Below are positions 1 through 9,900 of a DNA stretch of 64,000 nt, one piece after another. Both the position numbers and the translations under genes were made by a program. Under the pieces are notes generated by a model, which worked only from the letters and a program-made list of their open reading frames with translations, made no database searches and was not told the origin of the DNA. Source of the DNA: Nocardia bovistercoris (GTDB taxonomy: Bacteria > Actinomycetota > Actinomycetes > Mycobacteriales > Mycobacteriaceae); the NCBI RefSeq assembly GCF_015674855.1, contig NZ_JADMLG010000024.1, positions 1 to 64,000 of the forward strand, in the 5' to 3' direction. Position 1 is the stretch's first letter, and each line of letters opens with the position of its first letter.

Positions 1-58
1 CGCGTCCCAGCGTTCGAGACAACGCGACGCAGGAGCAAGTCTCGAACGCTGGGACGCG
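1..58. repeat. Perfect 20-bp inverted repeat (large hairpin)
   Basis: Bases 1-20 and 39-58 are exact reverse complements, with an 18-base loop between them. The repeat touches the left edge of the window, so it may be longer. There is no T-run after it, so it is not a textbook terminator. It could be a factor-independent terminator of a gene to the left, a transposon end or a protein-binding palindrome. The following 230 bases, up to the first gene, show nothing else I can support. Confidence 0.8.
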
Positions 59-292
59 AGACCCCCAGGGCCGCGAACCCGCGGCGCCGAAGGCGACGCC
101 AATAAACACAGCCGCGTCAAACCATTGGGTAGCCATACATCCGGATCGCCCGGCGCCCCCGCATCCGTGCTCACGGCCACCGGTCGACGCCGCCGACGCC
201 ACCCCCACCGGACTCCGGCGCACCATGCCCAAGGCGCAGGCTCCGGCGTCGCACCACCGCCCGGCTCGCGCTCTCACAGTGCCGTGCGCTTC

Positions 293-1678
293 CTACTTCG
301 GTGGGAATCGCCGAGTGAGCCAGTCGGTCACGAAGGTCAGCACCTCCGGCGACACCGTGGTCTCGATGACGGCGTACTCGCTCGGGTTTCCGCTGGCGCT
401 CGGCTGCATCAGATGGTTGAGGCCCGCGAAGGTGTGCACCGTCGAATCCGGGCCCGCAGCAAGCAGGTCGCGCATCGGCTGCTCGTTCTGGGCGGGCAGC
501 ACCTGCAGGTCGGACCCGCCGAAGAAGGCGAGCACCGGGATGCGCAGCGCGGACAGCGCGGGTGCCGGATCGTATCGGATGAGCGCGGCGAAATACGGGG
601 TGATCTGTGCGTCGACCTGGGCGTCCGGTACCCGCTTGTCCGCGGGCGCGGCGGCGTTGGCGCGTTTCAGGAATGCCTTGGCGCCTTCGACATCGCCCGC
701 GCGCAGCAGCCGCGACATCTCGGCGGTGTTGGCGACCTCGGTGTCGATGTCCTGCGGGGTGGCTCCGTTGGCGGCCATGATGACCTTGGTCTGCTCGACG
801 AGCACATCGGAGCCCGGCACCGAAGGACCGGCCATGAGCACCGCGAACGCGACGCCGCTTTCGGGCGCGGCGGCGACCAGCGGCGCCAGGTAGCCGCCTT
901 CGCTGTGGCCGAAGAGTCCGACGCGCGCGGGGTCGATATCGGTGCGGGCGCGCAGGAATCGCACACCTGCCGCCGCGTCACCGGCGAGGTCGGTGTAGTT
1001 CGCCTGACCGAGATCGCCGCCGGTGCCGCCGATTCCGCGGTCGTCGGTGCGCAGGACGGCGTAGCCCGCGCGGGTGAGGGTGTCGGCGAACAGCAGGAAG
1101 GGCTTGTGCCCCATGATCTCCTCGTCGCGATTCTGCGCGCCACTGCCGGTGATCATGAGCACAGCGGGGAACGGTCCCGGCCCCTGCGGGGTGGTGAGCG
1201 TGCCCGCGACGGTGAGATCGCCGCTGCGATAGGTGACATCCTCGGACCGGTACGGATACGGGGGTTTCGGCTCCTGCGGACGCGACGGACCCGCTACCTT
1301 CCCGCGTTCGAAGCTCACCGGGAAGCTCTGCCCCGACTGGCTGAGATCGCCGGTGATGCGTTCGGATTCGTACCGGCCGCGGAACCTCGGATCGCCGGGG
1401 ATGTTCGGGATCGCGAATTCGACGGCGGTCCGATCGGATTTCACGTCCCGCAGCGGCACCGCCGTGAGGCCCTGCGCGGGAATATCGATGGTGGCGGTGC
1501 CGTCGCCCGCGAAACTCACCCCGATCTCGAGCGGCTGCCCCGGCACCTGGACGGCGCCGTGCCAGTCGCCCTCGGTCGGATCGGGAGGATTCTCGTCCGA
1601 GGAGCAGGCCGCCACCGCGACGGCGGCCACGAGGGACATGGTGCAAGTGATCAGTCGCCCGGTGCGCATACCCGCCAC
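293..1678 (-). CDS. Lipoprotein alpha/beta hydrolase (prolyl oligopeptidase-like)
   Basis: A 461-residue predicted lipoprotein. The N-terminus has a hydrophobic stretch ending in VAAC, a lipobox with the lipidated Cys near residue 25, so the protein should sit on the outer face of the membrane. Residues about 30-140 form a beta-rich N-terminal domain. The rest is an alpha/beta hydrolase with an oxyanion segment GSGAQNRDEE, a nucleophile elbow GHSEGG (Ser near 257), an acid region near GGSDLQVL and a catalytic His in GLNHLMQP. The family hydrolyses esters or peptides; the substrate is unknown. The start is GTG; an ATG nine bases downstream is equally possible because neither has a clear ribosome site. 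Confidence 0.85.
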   Translation of the reverse strand: MAGMRTGRLITCTMSLVAAVAVAACSSDENPPDPTEGDWHGAVQVPGQPLEIGVSFAGDGTATIDIPAQGLTAVPLRDVKSDRTAVEFAIPNIPGDPRFRGRYESERITGDLSQSGQSFPVSFERGKVAGPSRPQEPKPPYPYRSEDVTYRSGDLTVAGTLTTPQGPGPFPAVLMITGSGAQNRDEEIMGHKPFLLFADTLTRAGYAVLRTDDRGIGGTGGDLGQANYTDLAGDAAAGVRFLRARTDIDPARVGLFGHSEGGYLAPLVAAAPESGVAFAVLMAGPSVPGSDVLVEQTKVIMAANGATPQDIDTEVANTAEMSRLLRAGDVEGAKAFLKRANAAAPADKRVPDAQVDAQITPYFAALIRYDPAPALSALRIPVLAFFGGSDLQVLPAQNEQPMRDLLAAGPDSTVHTFAGLNHLMQPSASGNPSEYAVIETTVSPEVLTFVTDWLTRRFPPK

Positions 1679-1756
1679 GCTACTTGGGCGCCGGCATCGG
1701 CCGAATCCCGCTCGGGTCGCGGGGCGTGTACCCCGGCGGGACGCCTCGGGGCGCCG

Positions 1757-2200
1757 TCAGAGCCCGCGCGCGTAGCGGATGTCGGCGGCGATGGCCTCCA
1801 GATCCATTGCCAGGCCGGGGTCGCGCCGCATGGCCTCCCTGAACTCCTCCAGCGCGTCGTCGACACTGGTGCGGCGAGCCATCGAGATCAACTGGCCGCG
1901 CACGTACTCCGCGAGCGAGACGCCCGCCGCCCCCGCGCGACAGCCGAACCGGTCGAGCGCGTCGGCGGGCAGGTCGTAGGTGTCGGCGAGGGCGGCGGCG
2001 TCGGCGTCCCACTCGCAGCCGAGTTCACGGCCCTGGGAACGCAGGAAATCCACGACGGCGTCGTCGGGAACCCGCGTCCGCGCGCGGGCGATCAGTTCCG
2101 CCCGCAGGTAATCGGTCACGGCCATGCCCGCCGCACGGGCGCGGCGGCGCAGGACATCGGCCGATTGCGCGGGCAGATCCTCGATTTCGATGAGTGCCAT
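1757..2200 (-). CDS. Duplicated ribbon-helix-helix (FitA/VapB antitoxin-like) protein
   Basis: A 147-residue protein starting MALIEIEDLP. It carries two copies of a short pattern: a strand, a helix with RARAAGMAVTDYLRAELI (about residues 5-40), and again about residues 77-112 with GVSLAEYVRGQLI. This resembles the ribbon-helix-helix DNA-binding unit of FitA/VapB antitoxins, which normally occurs once per chain and dimerises; a tandem copy could act as an intramolecular dimer. No toxin gene (PIN domain) is adjacent, so this may be an orphan regulator rather than an antitoxin. It lies 78 bases upstream of the lipoprotein hydrolase on the same strand and 25 bases after pfkA. The family call is moderate; the function is inferred. 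Confidence 0.6.
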   Translation of the reverse strand: MALIEIEDLPAQSADVLRRRARAAGMAVTDYLRAELIARARTRVPDDAVVDFLRSQGRELGCEWDADAAALADTYDLPADALDRFGCRAGAAGVSLAEYVRGQLISMARRTSVDDALEEFREAMRRDPGLAMDLEAIAADIRYARGL

Positions 2201-2225
2201 GCCGGCCAGCGTAGACCTCGACCGG

Positions 2226-3260
2226 TCAGCCGAAGAAGGCTTCGGCCTCGCTGTATCGCGATTCGGGTACGCGTTTGAGCTGTTTGGTGGCCTCCGAGAG
2301 CGGCACCAGGTCGATGGCGGTGCCGTGCAGGGCGACCATCTGCCCGAAACTGCCCGCGTGCACCGCTTCCGCGGCGTGCAATCCGAAACGGGTCGCGAGC
2401 ACGCGGTCGTAGGGCGTCGGGCTGCCGCCGCGCTGCACGTGGCCGAGGACGGTGGTGCGCACCTCCTTGCCGATACGGCGCTCGATCTCGGAACCGAGTT
2501 GTTGCGCGACCCCGGTGAAGCGTTCGTGGCCGAATTCGTCGATCCCGCCCTCGCGCAGCGCGAATCCGGATTCCGGCGCGGGATGCGAACCTTCGGCGAC
2601 CACACAGATGAAGTGTTTGTCGCCGCGCTGGAATCGGCGCTTGATCAGCGCGCACACCTCGTCGACGTCGAAGGGCACCTCGGGTACCAGGGTGAGGTGC
2701 GCGCCCGCGGCCATGCCCGCGTTGACCGCGATCCAGCCCGCGTGCCGCCCCATGACCTCGACCAGCATGACGCGCTGATGCGATTCCGCGGTGGTGTGCA
2801 GCCGGTCGATGGCCTCGCTGGCGATGCTGAGGGCGGTGTCGTGCCCGAAAGTCACGTCCGTGCAGTCGATGTCGTTGTCGATGGTCTTGGGAACGCCGAC
2901 CACGGGCACGCCCTCGTCGGACAGCCAGCTGGCCGCGGTGAGCGTACCTTCGCCGCCGATCGGGATCAGCGCGTCGATCCCGTTGTCGTCGAGGGTCTGT
3001 TTGATCCTCGGCAGCCCGCTGCGCAGGACGTCGGGATTGGTGCGCGCCGTGCCGAGGATGGTGCCGCCCTTGGTGAGCAGCCGGTCGGTGCGGTCGTCGT
3101 TGAGGATCTGGATCTTGCGATCCTCCAGTAACCCGCGCCAACCGTCCTCGAAGCCGACGATAGCGTCTCCGTAGCGACCGTTCGCGGTGCGAACGATGGC
3201 GCGGATGACCGCGTTCAACCCAGGACAGTCTCCGCCTCCGGTCAGGACTCCGATGCGCAT
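2226..3260 (-). CDS. pfkA: 6-phosphofructokinase (ATP-dependent type)
   Basis: A 344-residue glycolytic enzyme converting fructose 6-phosphate to fructose 1,6-bisphosphate in the cytoplasm. Diagnostic segments in order are the N-terminal GGGDCPGLNAVIR nucleotide loop, GGEGTL, PKTIDNDIDCTD with the catalytic Asp, EVMGRHAGWIA and the sugar-phosphate-binding LGHVQRGGSPTPYDR. The Gly after Glu in GGEGT (Gly104 in E. coli numbering), combined with Lys in PKTIDND, fits the actinobacterial ATP-dependent subgroup rather than PPi-dependent enzymes, which have Asp at that position. The start MRIGVLTGGG matches family starts. In mycobacteria pfkA directly follows gatA; here gatA is about 33 kb away. Confidence 0.95.
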   Translation of the reverse strand: MRIGVLTGGGDCPGLNAVIRAIVRTANGRYGDAIVGFEDGWRGLLEDRKIQILNDDRTDRLLTKGGTILGTARTNPDVLRSGLPRIKQTLDDNGIDALIPIGGEGTLTAASWLSDEGVPVVGVPKTIDNDIDCTDVTFGHDTALSIASEAIDRLHTTAESHQRVMLVEVMGRHAGWIAVNAGMAAGAHLTLVPEVPFDVDEVCALIKRRFQRGDKHFICVVAEGSHPAPESGFALREGGIDEFGHERFTGVAQQLGSEIERRIGKEVRTTVLGHVQRGGSPTPYDRVLATRFGLHAAEAVHAGSFGQMVALHGTAIDLVPLSEATKQLKRVPESRYSEAEAFFG

Positions 3261-3531
3261 GCCGGATATCTTGCCCCGTCCGGCATGCCCGCCTGCCTGC
3301 GCCCCCGTGAACCTTGGGTAACCAGCTGCGCTCACCGTTGCTCTCCGGATTCGTCGGGTGTGTGGATGGTGTGCTCTCCAGTGTCGGGGCAAGTCCGCCC
3401 GCGCGAAACCGGAGCGCTGCGCGGGTAGCCGAAATTCCGCGCCGACCGGCGGTGGGACCGCACGGACGATCGGGCGAACCGAGCCCGAACGGCGTGGGGG
3501 CGCCATGAATTCGGCTCCCGAGCGCCGCCCG

Positions 3532-5763
3532 TCAGTAGAGGTAGACGACCGCGTTCTCGCCGCCCTCGCAGGTGACGAAGTCGGCGCCCGCGACACAGTG
3601 CATCGTGTATTCGCGGCCGTTGACCGGGCTGGTCGCGGACACCTCGTGCTCGCCGCCCGCGTCACCGGCGGCGGCGCCGTACGCGGTGCGGACCGCTTCC
3701 GCGAACGGGCAGCTGGTCACTGCGGTGCCGACCGCCGACGCGGTGAACCGGCCCGCCGCCGGTTCGGTGGTCGTGCAGGCCCGCGCGCCGTCGGGCAGTC
3801 GGATGCCGGTACTCGGCACCGGCGAGGGTTGCTCCGCCCCGCCGCCGCGCACCACCCACCCGAGCACCCCCGCGACGATCGCCGCGGCCGCGAGCACGAG
3901 TAACCAGATCAGCCTGCGTCCGCGCCGCGCTCGGGCAGGCGCGGGCGCGGCACTCGCGAGCGCGGACCGCTCCATGGTGACGGCCGTCTCGTCCACCCGC
4001 CCGTGCGGGACGCCGCCGAACTGTCCGGGCGGCACGATCCGCGACTGCGCTCGCCGACGCTGCCCCGGCATACCCGCCGCCCGCGCGTCGAACGAGGCGA
4101 CGGCGGGAGCCGGAATCGTGGGCCGAGCGGCATTCATATCGACCGTCACCGGGTCGCCTCCCGCCATCGGGCCGACCCGCCCCGCTGTCTGCGCCCCAGC
4201 CCCTGGCCGGGAAGTCGAACCGTCCCGAGCACCCGCCCTCGGACCGGTCCCCGACGAATTTCCCGCGACCGCGTCGAGACCCACCGTCGGCGCGGACGAG
4301 CCCGCGACCCCACCGGACCCGAGCGCCGCCAGATCGATCGTCGGCACCGCGTTGGAATGCGCGGGATCGTGCGTCGGCACACCCGACTGCCCCGCGTCCG
4401 ACCGCGCACCTCCCGGCCCGCGCCCAGGCTCGACCTGCGGCAGACCCGACCGCGCCGAACTCGGCGACTCCGCTTGCGGCCACGACGAATTCGGCAGCGG
4501 CAGATTCGGGTGCGACGCACTCGACCGCGGCATCGCCTCGGCCGCACCGTGTGCGGGCGAGCTCACCTCGGACGGACCGGACCGCGACGGATTCGACCGC
4601 GGTGGGCCGACTTTCGACGGCGCTTCGCGAGATGTCCGTGGTCGCGGCTCGCCGTGCGACGTGCGGTGACCGCGGGGCGGGAGCGAGTCCGAATCCTGGC
4701 CCGTGCGGCGGGGATTCGGGCCGGAATCCGGTCCGCGACGGATCGCGGCGGACGCATTGTCGCCGACGGTCGGGCGAGGGACCGCGGGGCGGGCGTCGGG
4801 AGACATCGGGTTCGGGATGCGGCGGGTGGTCGAGTCGTCGGCGGGCGGGTCGGCGTGTTTGTCGCCGGGTTCGACGGACGGGAACACCACGGTCGGCGGG
4901 GCGGGCGGGCTCGCGGCGTCGCGGACCGGGGGCGCGGTGAGGGCGGCGCGGGCGGCGATGGCGAGGGCGCGCGCGGTCGGGTAGCGGTCGGCGGGATCCT
5001 TGGCCATGCCGCGCGCGACGACATCGTCCATGGCCGAGGGCAGGCCGGAGCGTTCGGCGCTCGGGCGCGGCGGCGGCGTGCTCAGGTGGGCGCGGATCAG
5101 GACGCTGATCGCGGCGGCCGGGAACGGCTGGGCGCCGGTCAGACATTCGTAGAGCACGCAGGTCAGCGAATACACGTCGGCGGTGCCCGCGACCGGGGCG
5201 ATGTCGAGCCGTTCCGGGGCGATGTAGCTGTAGGAGCCAACGGCGGCGCCGGTATCGGTGAGACCGGGGTCACCGGCGGAGCGGGCGATGCCGAAGTCGG
5301 CGAGATACGCGAAATCCGAAGGCGTGACCAGGATATTCGCGGGTTTGACGTCGCGGTGCACCAATCCCTCGGCGTGCGCGGCGTCGAGCGCGGCGGCGAT
5401 CTGCTCGACCACGACCACCGCGCGCAGCGGACTCAGCGCGCCCTTCTCGCGCAGCAGCGAACGCAGGTCGCGGCCGCGCACGAGCCGCATATCGATGTAG
5501 AGCACACCGTCGATCTCGCCCCAGTCGTGGATGGGGATGACATGCGGTTCGGCGAGCCGGGCCGCGGCCCGCGACTCGTGGCGGAAGCGCTGCTGGAACA
5601 CCGGATCCTTCGCCAACTCGGCGGGCAGCAGTTTCAGCGCGACCACACGGTCCTTCACCGTGTCGAACGCCTCGTAGACCTCACCCATCCCGCCGCGGCC
5701 GAGCAGTGCGCGCAGTTCGTAGGGACCGAAGCGGGCACCGACCCGCGTGTCCGCGTCATCCAC
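3532..5763 (-). CDS. Membrane Ser/Thr protein kinase with CPFA-type sensor tail
   Basis: A 743-residue Hanks-type kinase. Residues about 12-275 form the kinase domain (GRGGMGEVY glycine loop, VALKLL lysine, HRDVKPAN catalytic loop near 135, ADFGIARSAGD activation start). A proline/serine-rich linker of over 300 residues leads to one membrane helix (about 613-636, LIWLLVLAAAAIVAGVLGWV). The extracytoplasmic tail of about 100 residues contains VTSCPFAEAVRTAY, YTMHCV and GGENAVVYLY. There are no PASTA repeats. The GTG start has a GGAGG ribosome site seven bases upstream. The tail is shared with the kinase encoded at 6.9-10.3 kb, so the two are paralogues that probably sense the same kind of envelope signal. 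Confidence 0.93.
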   Translation of the reverse strand: MDDADTRVGARFGPYELRALLGRGGMGEVYEAFDTVKDRVVALKLLPAELAKDPVFQQRFRHESRAAARLAEPHVIPIHDWGEIDGVLYIDMRLVRGRDLRSLLREKGALSPLRAVVVVEQIAAALDAAHAEGLVHRDVKPANILVTPSDFAYLADFGIARSAGDPGLTDTGAAVGSYSYIAPERLDIAPVAGTADVYSLTCVLYECLTGAQPFPAAAISVLIRAHLSTPPPRPSAERSGLPSAMDDVVARGMAKDPADRYPTARALAIAARAALTAPPVRDAASPPAPPTVVFPSVEPGDKHADPPADDSTTRRIPNPMSPDARPAVPRPTVGDNASAAIRRGPDSGPNPRRTGQDSDSLPPRGHRTSHGEPRPRTSREAPSKVGPPRSNPSRSGPSEVSSPAHGAAEAMPRSSASHPNLPLPNSSWPQAESPSSARSGLPQVEPGRGPGGARSDAGQSGVPTHDPAHSNAVPTIDLAALGSGGVAGSSAPTVGLDAVAGNSSGTGPRAGARDGSTSRPGAGAQTAGRVGPMAGGDPVTVDMNAARPTIPAPAVASFDARAAGMPGQRRRAQSRIVPPGQFGGVPHGRVDETAVTMERSALASAAPAPARARRGRRLIWLLVLAAAAIVAGVLGWVVRGGGAEQPSPVPSTGIRLPDGARACTTTEPAAGRFTASAVGTAVTSCPFAEAVRTAYGAAAGDAGGEHEVSATSPVNGREYTMHCVAGADFVTCEGGENAVVYLY

Positions 5764-5858
5764 CCCGTTACCTCCAGCTCGCGCGGGCCGACGCTCTCCT
5801 ACAGTGTTCGCCTGCCCGGCGACTCACGTTTCCTCACCACGACTTCTACCGCGTGAGC

Positions 5859-6752
5859 TCACGCGGCGCACCTGCCTGCGGACAGTTCGCCCAGATGCTC
5901 CGACACCAGCGCCGCCATCTTGTCGAGTGCATTCATACCATCGGAGAACGCGCCCGAATCCGGTTGCGCCGCAAAGGCCACCGCGATCTGCCCGGACGGT
6001 GTCGCGATCAGGCCGAATTGCCTGACCAGGTACTTGCCCGAGGTGTCGGGCCCCCAGCCGCCCTTGAACTCGGCGCCAGGAAACACCCCGAGGCCCCACC
6101 GGTGACTCGGCACGATCTGTTCCATGAGTTTCATCACCGTCGCGCTCTGCGCCAGACACGGCAACCGCGACGCGAAGCGGACCTGTTCGGCCAACGACCA
6201 TTCGGTCTGCCCGAAGGCCGAATGCTCGGCCCGCACGCGGGTGGCCTGCACGGTGGTCTGGGTGGCGCCGCCCTCGCGCAGCACCGTTTCCACGGCCGCC
6301 GCCGCCTTCTGCGGCGAACCGAGCGCCTGCCACAGCACATCGGCGGCGGCATTGTCGGATTCGGTGATCGCGGCGTTCGCCGCGAAACCGCCGTTGGCCG
6401 GGTCGCTGCGGATCGCGGCGATGGTCAGCGGCACCTTCATCGTCGACCAGGCGGGTCCGGTGGTCCAGTTGCCGAAGGTGGCCATCCGCTGACCTCCGAC
6501 CGGCATGATCGCCATACCGTAGCGCCCGCGCATGGCGCCTTGGAGCTCCTGGAAATCCGCCGCCAACGTACCGGGCAGGGTCCACGTCAATGCCGGTTCG
6601 GAGACCGCGGCGGCCTGGGTGATGCTCGTCGTGGTCTCCGCGGTCGCGTCGTTCGCGCCGTCGTCGCTTCCGCACGAGGTCGTGAGCAGCAGCGCGAGCG
6701 CGCCGACACCGAGAGCTCGCCGCCACCGACTGTCAAATAGGACTTCGCGCAT
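5859..6752 (-). CDS. Lipoprotein of the beta-lactamase/penicillin-binding fold
   Basis: About 297 residues, starting MREVLFDSRW and followed by a hydrophobic segment ending LLTTSC, a plausible lipobox. The protein has the three marks of the serine beta-lactamase/PBP fold: an SxxK motif in WSTMKVPL, an SDN triad in ITESDNAAAD and a KGGWGP segment in the place of the KTG box. It lacks an obvious class A omega-loop ExxLN motif, so antibiotic hydrolysis is not assured; a carboxypeptidase or penicillin-sensor role is equally possible. It is a close paralogue of the gene at 19.2-20.1 kb, and both lie next to membrane kinases. A longer reading from 6881 would precede the hydrophobic segment with an Arg-rich stretch and is unlikely. 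Confidence 0.8.
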   Translation of the reverse strand: MREVLFDSRWRRALGVGALALLLTTSCGSDDGANDATAETTTSITQAAAVSEPALTWTLPGTLAADFQELQGAMRGRYGMAIMPVGGQRMATFGNWTTGPAWSTMKVPLTIAAIRSDPANGGFAANAAITESDNAAADVLWQALGSPQKAAAAVETVLREGGATQTTVQATRVRAEHSAFGQTEWSLAEQVRFASRLPCLAQSATVMKLMEQIVPSHRWGLGVFPGAEFKGGWGPDTSGKYLVRQFGLIATPSGQIAVAFAAQPDSGAFSDGMNALDKMAALVSEHLGELSAGRCAA

Positions 6753-6913
6753 CACTGTTACTGGCTCCCAGATACCCGGATCTCCGTACGGTAGCCCGCG
6801 TGTACCGCACCCGGTCCGGGCACCGTACACGCGGGCGACGACCCTCGTCCATCCGCGCGCGATCACACCCCGGGCGACCACACGCCCTCGCCCGACCGGT
6901 GTGCACGCGCATG

Positions 6914-9900
6914 TCAGTAGATGTAGACCACCGCGTTCTCGCCCCCGGAACAGATGACGACCTGCCCTTCGGCGACGCAGTTCATCGTGTAGGAACGACC
7001 GGTGACCGGACTGACCGCGACCACCGAACGCGGCGCGCGCGAGGACGTGGCCGCCGCCGACTCGGCGTACGCCTGCCGCACCGCCTCCGCGAACGGGCAG
7101 CTCGTCACCTCGCTGCCCGTCGCGGACTGGGTGAACGATCCGGGCACCGGCCTGCCCGTCGAACAGGTCTTGGCGCCCGCGGGCAGCGCGGCGGTGCTGG
7201 TGGACGAGGCGCTGGTGGACGACGGCGCCGACGGCGCTGCGCCGCCCGGCGTTGTGCCGCGCGGGGCCACCGCCGTCGCGGCCGGACCGGCCTGGTCCTG
7301 CACGTCGGTATCCGGCGTCGAACGCAGCATGGTCCAGCCGATCGCACCAGCGACCGCGAGCACCACGATCACCGCGGCGGTGATCAGCAGCGGCGCCGCG
7401 ATCGAACGCCGCCGCGATTCCTGCCGGTACGGCGCATCGGGATAGTCGTCGGTGTAGGGGCCCTGCTCGTACTCGTACTCGCCCTGTCCCCCATAGCCTT
7501 CGGGCCCGTACGGCGCACCTGGATGCTGTTCGGGGCGGTAATCCGAATACGCCTGCGCGCCCGCGAATCCGGCGGCATCGGGATACGCACCCGGCGCCTG
7601 ATACCCCGGCTCGTCGTAACTCCGGGTCTCGGCGGCATACCCGCCCTCGGGCGCGGGGTATTCCTGCGGAGCGACGTCGTGACGCAGCACGGTCGGGTCG
7701 TACTCCCGCGAACCCGGATCGCCTCGGCGCACGGTGGCGTCGTAACCCGCCGCCCCCGAATCGAAGCCGGGCGCCGCGGCGTCACCGCGAAGCACCGTGG
7801 TCTCGTAACCACTTTCGCCGCCCGCCACCGGCGCACCGCCGTAACCTCCGACATCCTCACGCCGCCCATGGCCGTCGAAACCTCGCGCACCCGAATCGTA
7901 GGCGGGCGCTTGCGGATTCCCGGGAAGCAGAGTGGTGTCGTACTCGGGCGCACCGGCCGCGTAGCCCGGCCCACCCGCGTCGTTGTACCACGCGGCGCCG
8001 TCGTGCCCCTGCGGGCTCGCCACACCCCGCAGCACCGTCGCGTCGTAGTCGCGCGCGGCCGCGTCGCCTTCCCACGCACGCTCAGGCGAACTCACGTCCT
8101 GGCGCAACACCGTCGCGTCGTAATCGCCCGTGCCCGCGTCGCGGTTCCCCGGTCCGCCGTAAGCAGGCGAGTTCAGGTCACCATGCCGCGCGGCCTCGCC
8201 GTGATCTCGCGCACCCGAATCGAATCCGGACCCGCCTCGAGCGCCTTGCCTGCCTACCGCGTCGTAGCCGAGCGCACCGGAATCGTCGCCGTGCGACCCG
8301 CCACCGAAGCCCGGCGCGCCCGCCGAATAGCTCTGCGGCTCGCCCGGGTACTCATGCGACCGCGCGTCGAATCCCTGCGGCTCCGAGCGGTATTCCCGCG
8401 TCGCGGCGGCGTGGTCATGGGGCTGGTTCGAGAAGTCTCGCGCACCCGCGAAGCCGTGCACCTCCGAGGCGTCGGCACCGCCGCCGGCGTAACCACCCGG
8501 TCCAGTCGAATACGCCTGCGCGTCGTAGCCGCGCGATTCGTTCGAGAACCCCTGCTCGTCCGCATCGAACCCTTGCGCCACCGGGCCATCGGCACCGGCA
8601 TAGCCATGCGGCCCAGCCGAATACGCCTGTGCGTCGTAGCCCTGCGACTCGGCGCCGTATCCCCGTGTCGCGGCGGCGTACCCCTGCGACTCGCTCGCGA
8701 ATCCCTGCGCGCCTGTGTCGAAGCTCTCCGGGGCGCGGGCCGCGTAATCGGGCGAACTGTCATAGCCGTCGGTCCCGGCCGTGTACCTCTGCGATTCACC
8801 GCGATAGTCCTGCGGATCGTCGTAGCCCTCGGGATCGCCCGCATAGCTCGGCGAGCCGGTTCCGTAGCCCTGCGGCTCTTCGTGCCCCCTCGGACCCGAC
8901 GCATAAGCGTCCAACGGGGCGGCGACCGGCTCGAACCGTCGGTTCATGTCGGGTGCGGCCGCGGCGCCGTATCGCGCGGTCCGCGGCGCGGGTTCCGATG
9001 GCGCGCGCGAAATCGTCGGAGCGACGGGCGGTTGCGGTTCGGGTACGGCTGCGCCGTACTTCCGGGTCGGTGGCGCGACGGCGTCGAGCGGGCCGCTCGG
9101 CGCGGGCGGGTACGGGCCGGAAATGCTCGGTGACCACTGCGGATCCGGTGCGGAGGTCTCGGCCTCGCCGTAGCGCTGGTCCTCCGGGTACAGGTGCGCG
9201 TCGGGGAACGGGCGCATCGGCACCGGCGCGGCGGGTTCCTGCCGGGCCGACGGCAGCGGCGCGAACTGGATCTCGGTGAGATCGACGGCCGTCGCGGCGG
9301 TCGGGATGATGGAGAATTCGCCGGTGGCCTCGGGCGGGATCAGCGAACTCGCGGGCGCCACCGACTCGGTCTGCCCGAATCGGGACGGGTCGGGGGTGCG
9401 CACCACGAAGGTGGGTCCGGTCGGCGCGGGCGCCGCCGCCAACGCGATCCGCGCGGCCTGCGCCAAGGCGGCGGCCGTCGCATAGCGCTCGGCCGGGTTC
9501 TTGGCCATGCCGCGGGCGATCACCTCGTCGACGGCGGGCGAGAGACCAGGTCGCCGCTGGCTCGGACGCGGCGGCGGCTCGGAGCGATGCGCCCTGATCA
9601 GCCCGTTGATGCTCGACGCCGGGAACGGCGTGGTGCCGGTGAGGCATTCGTGCAGGACGCAGGTCAGCGAGTAGACGTCCGCGAATCCGGTGACCGCGCC
9701 GTCCGCGAAGCGTTCGGGCGCCGTGTAGATGTAGGAGGAGACCGCCCCGTTCGTCGCCACCGCCGCGTCGCCCTCGGTGTGGACGACGCCGAAATCGGCG
9801 AGGTAGGCGAAATCCGCCTCGGTGACCAGGATGTTGGCGGGTTTCACATCGCGGTGCACGAGACCTTCGGCGTGCGCGGCGTCCAGCGCGGCCGCGATCT

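Noticed and set aside
125..2278. A 717-codon open frame on the plus strand
   Set aside because: It lies opposite the lipoprotein hydrolase and the ribbon-helix-helix gene, has Arg/Gly/Ala-rich composition and no ribosome site or motif. It is a product of high GC.
6800..9133. A 777-codon plus-strand frame opposite the long-linker kinase
   Set aside because: It is a shadow of the GC-rich linker: Arg/Val repeats without domain features.
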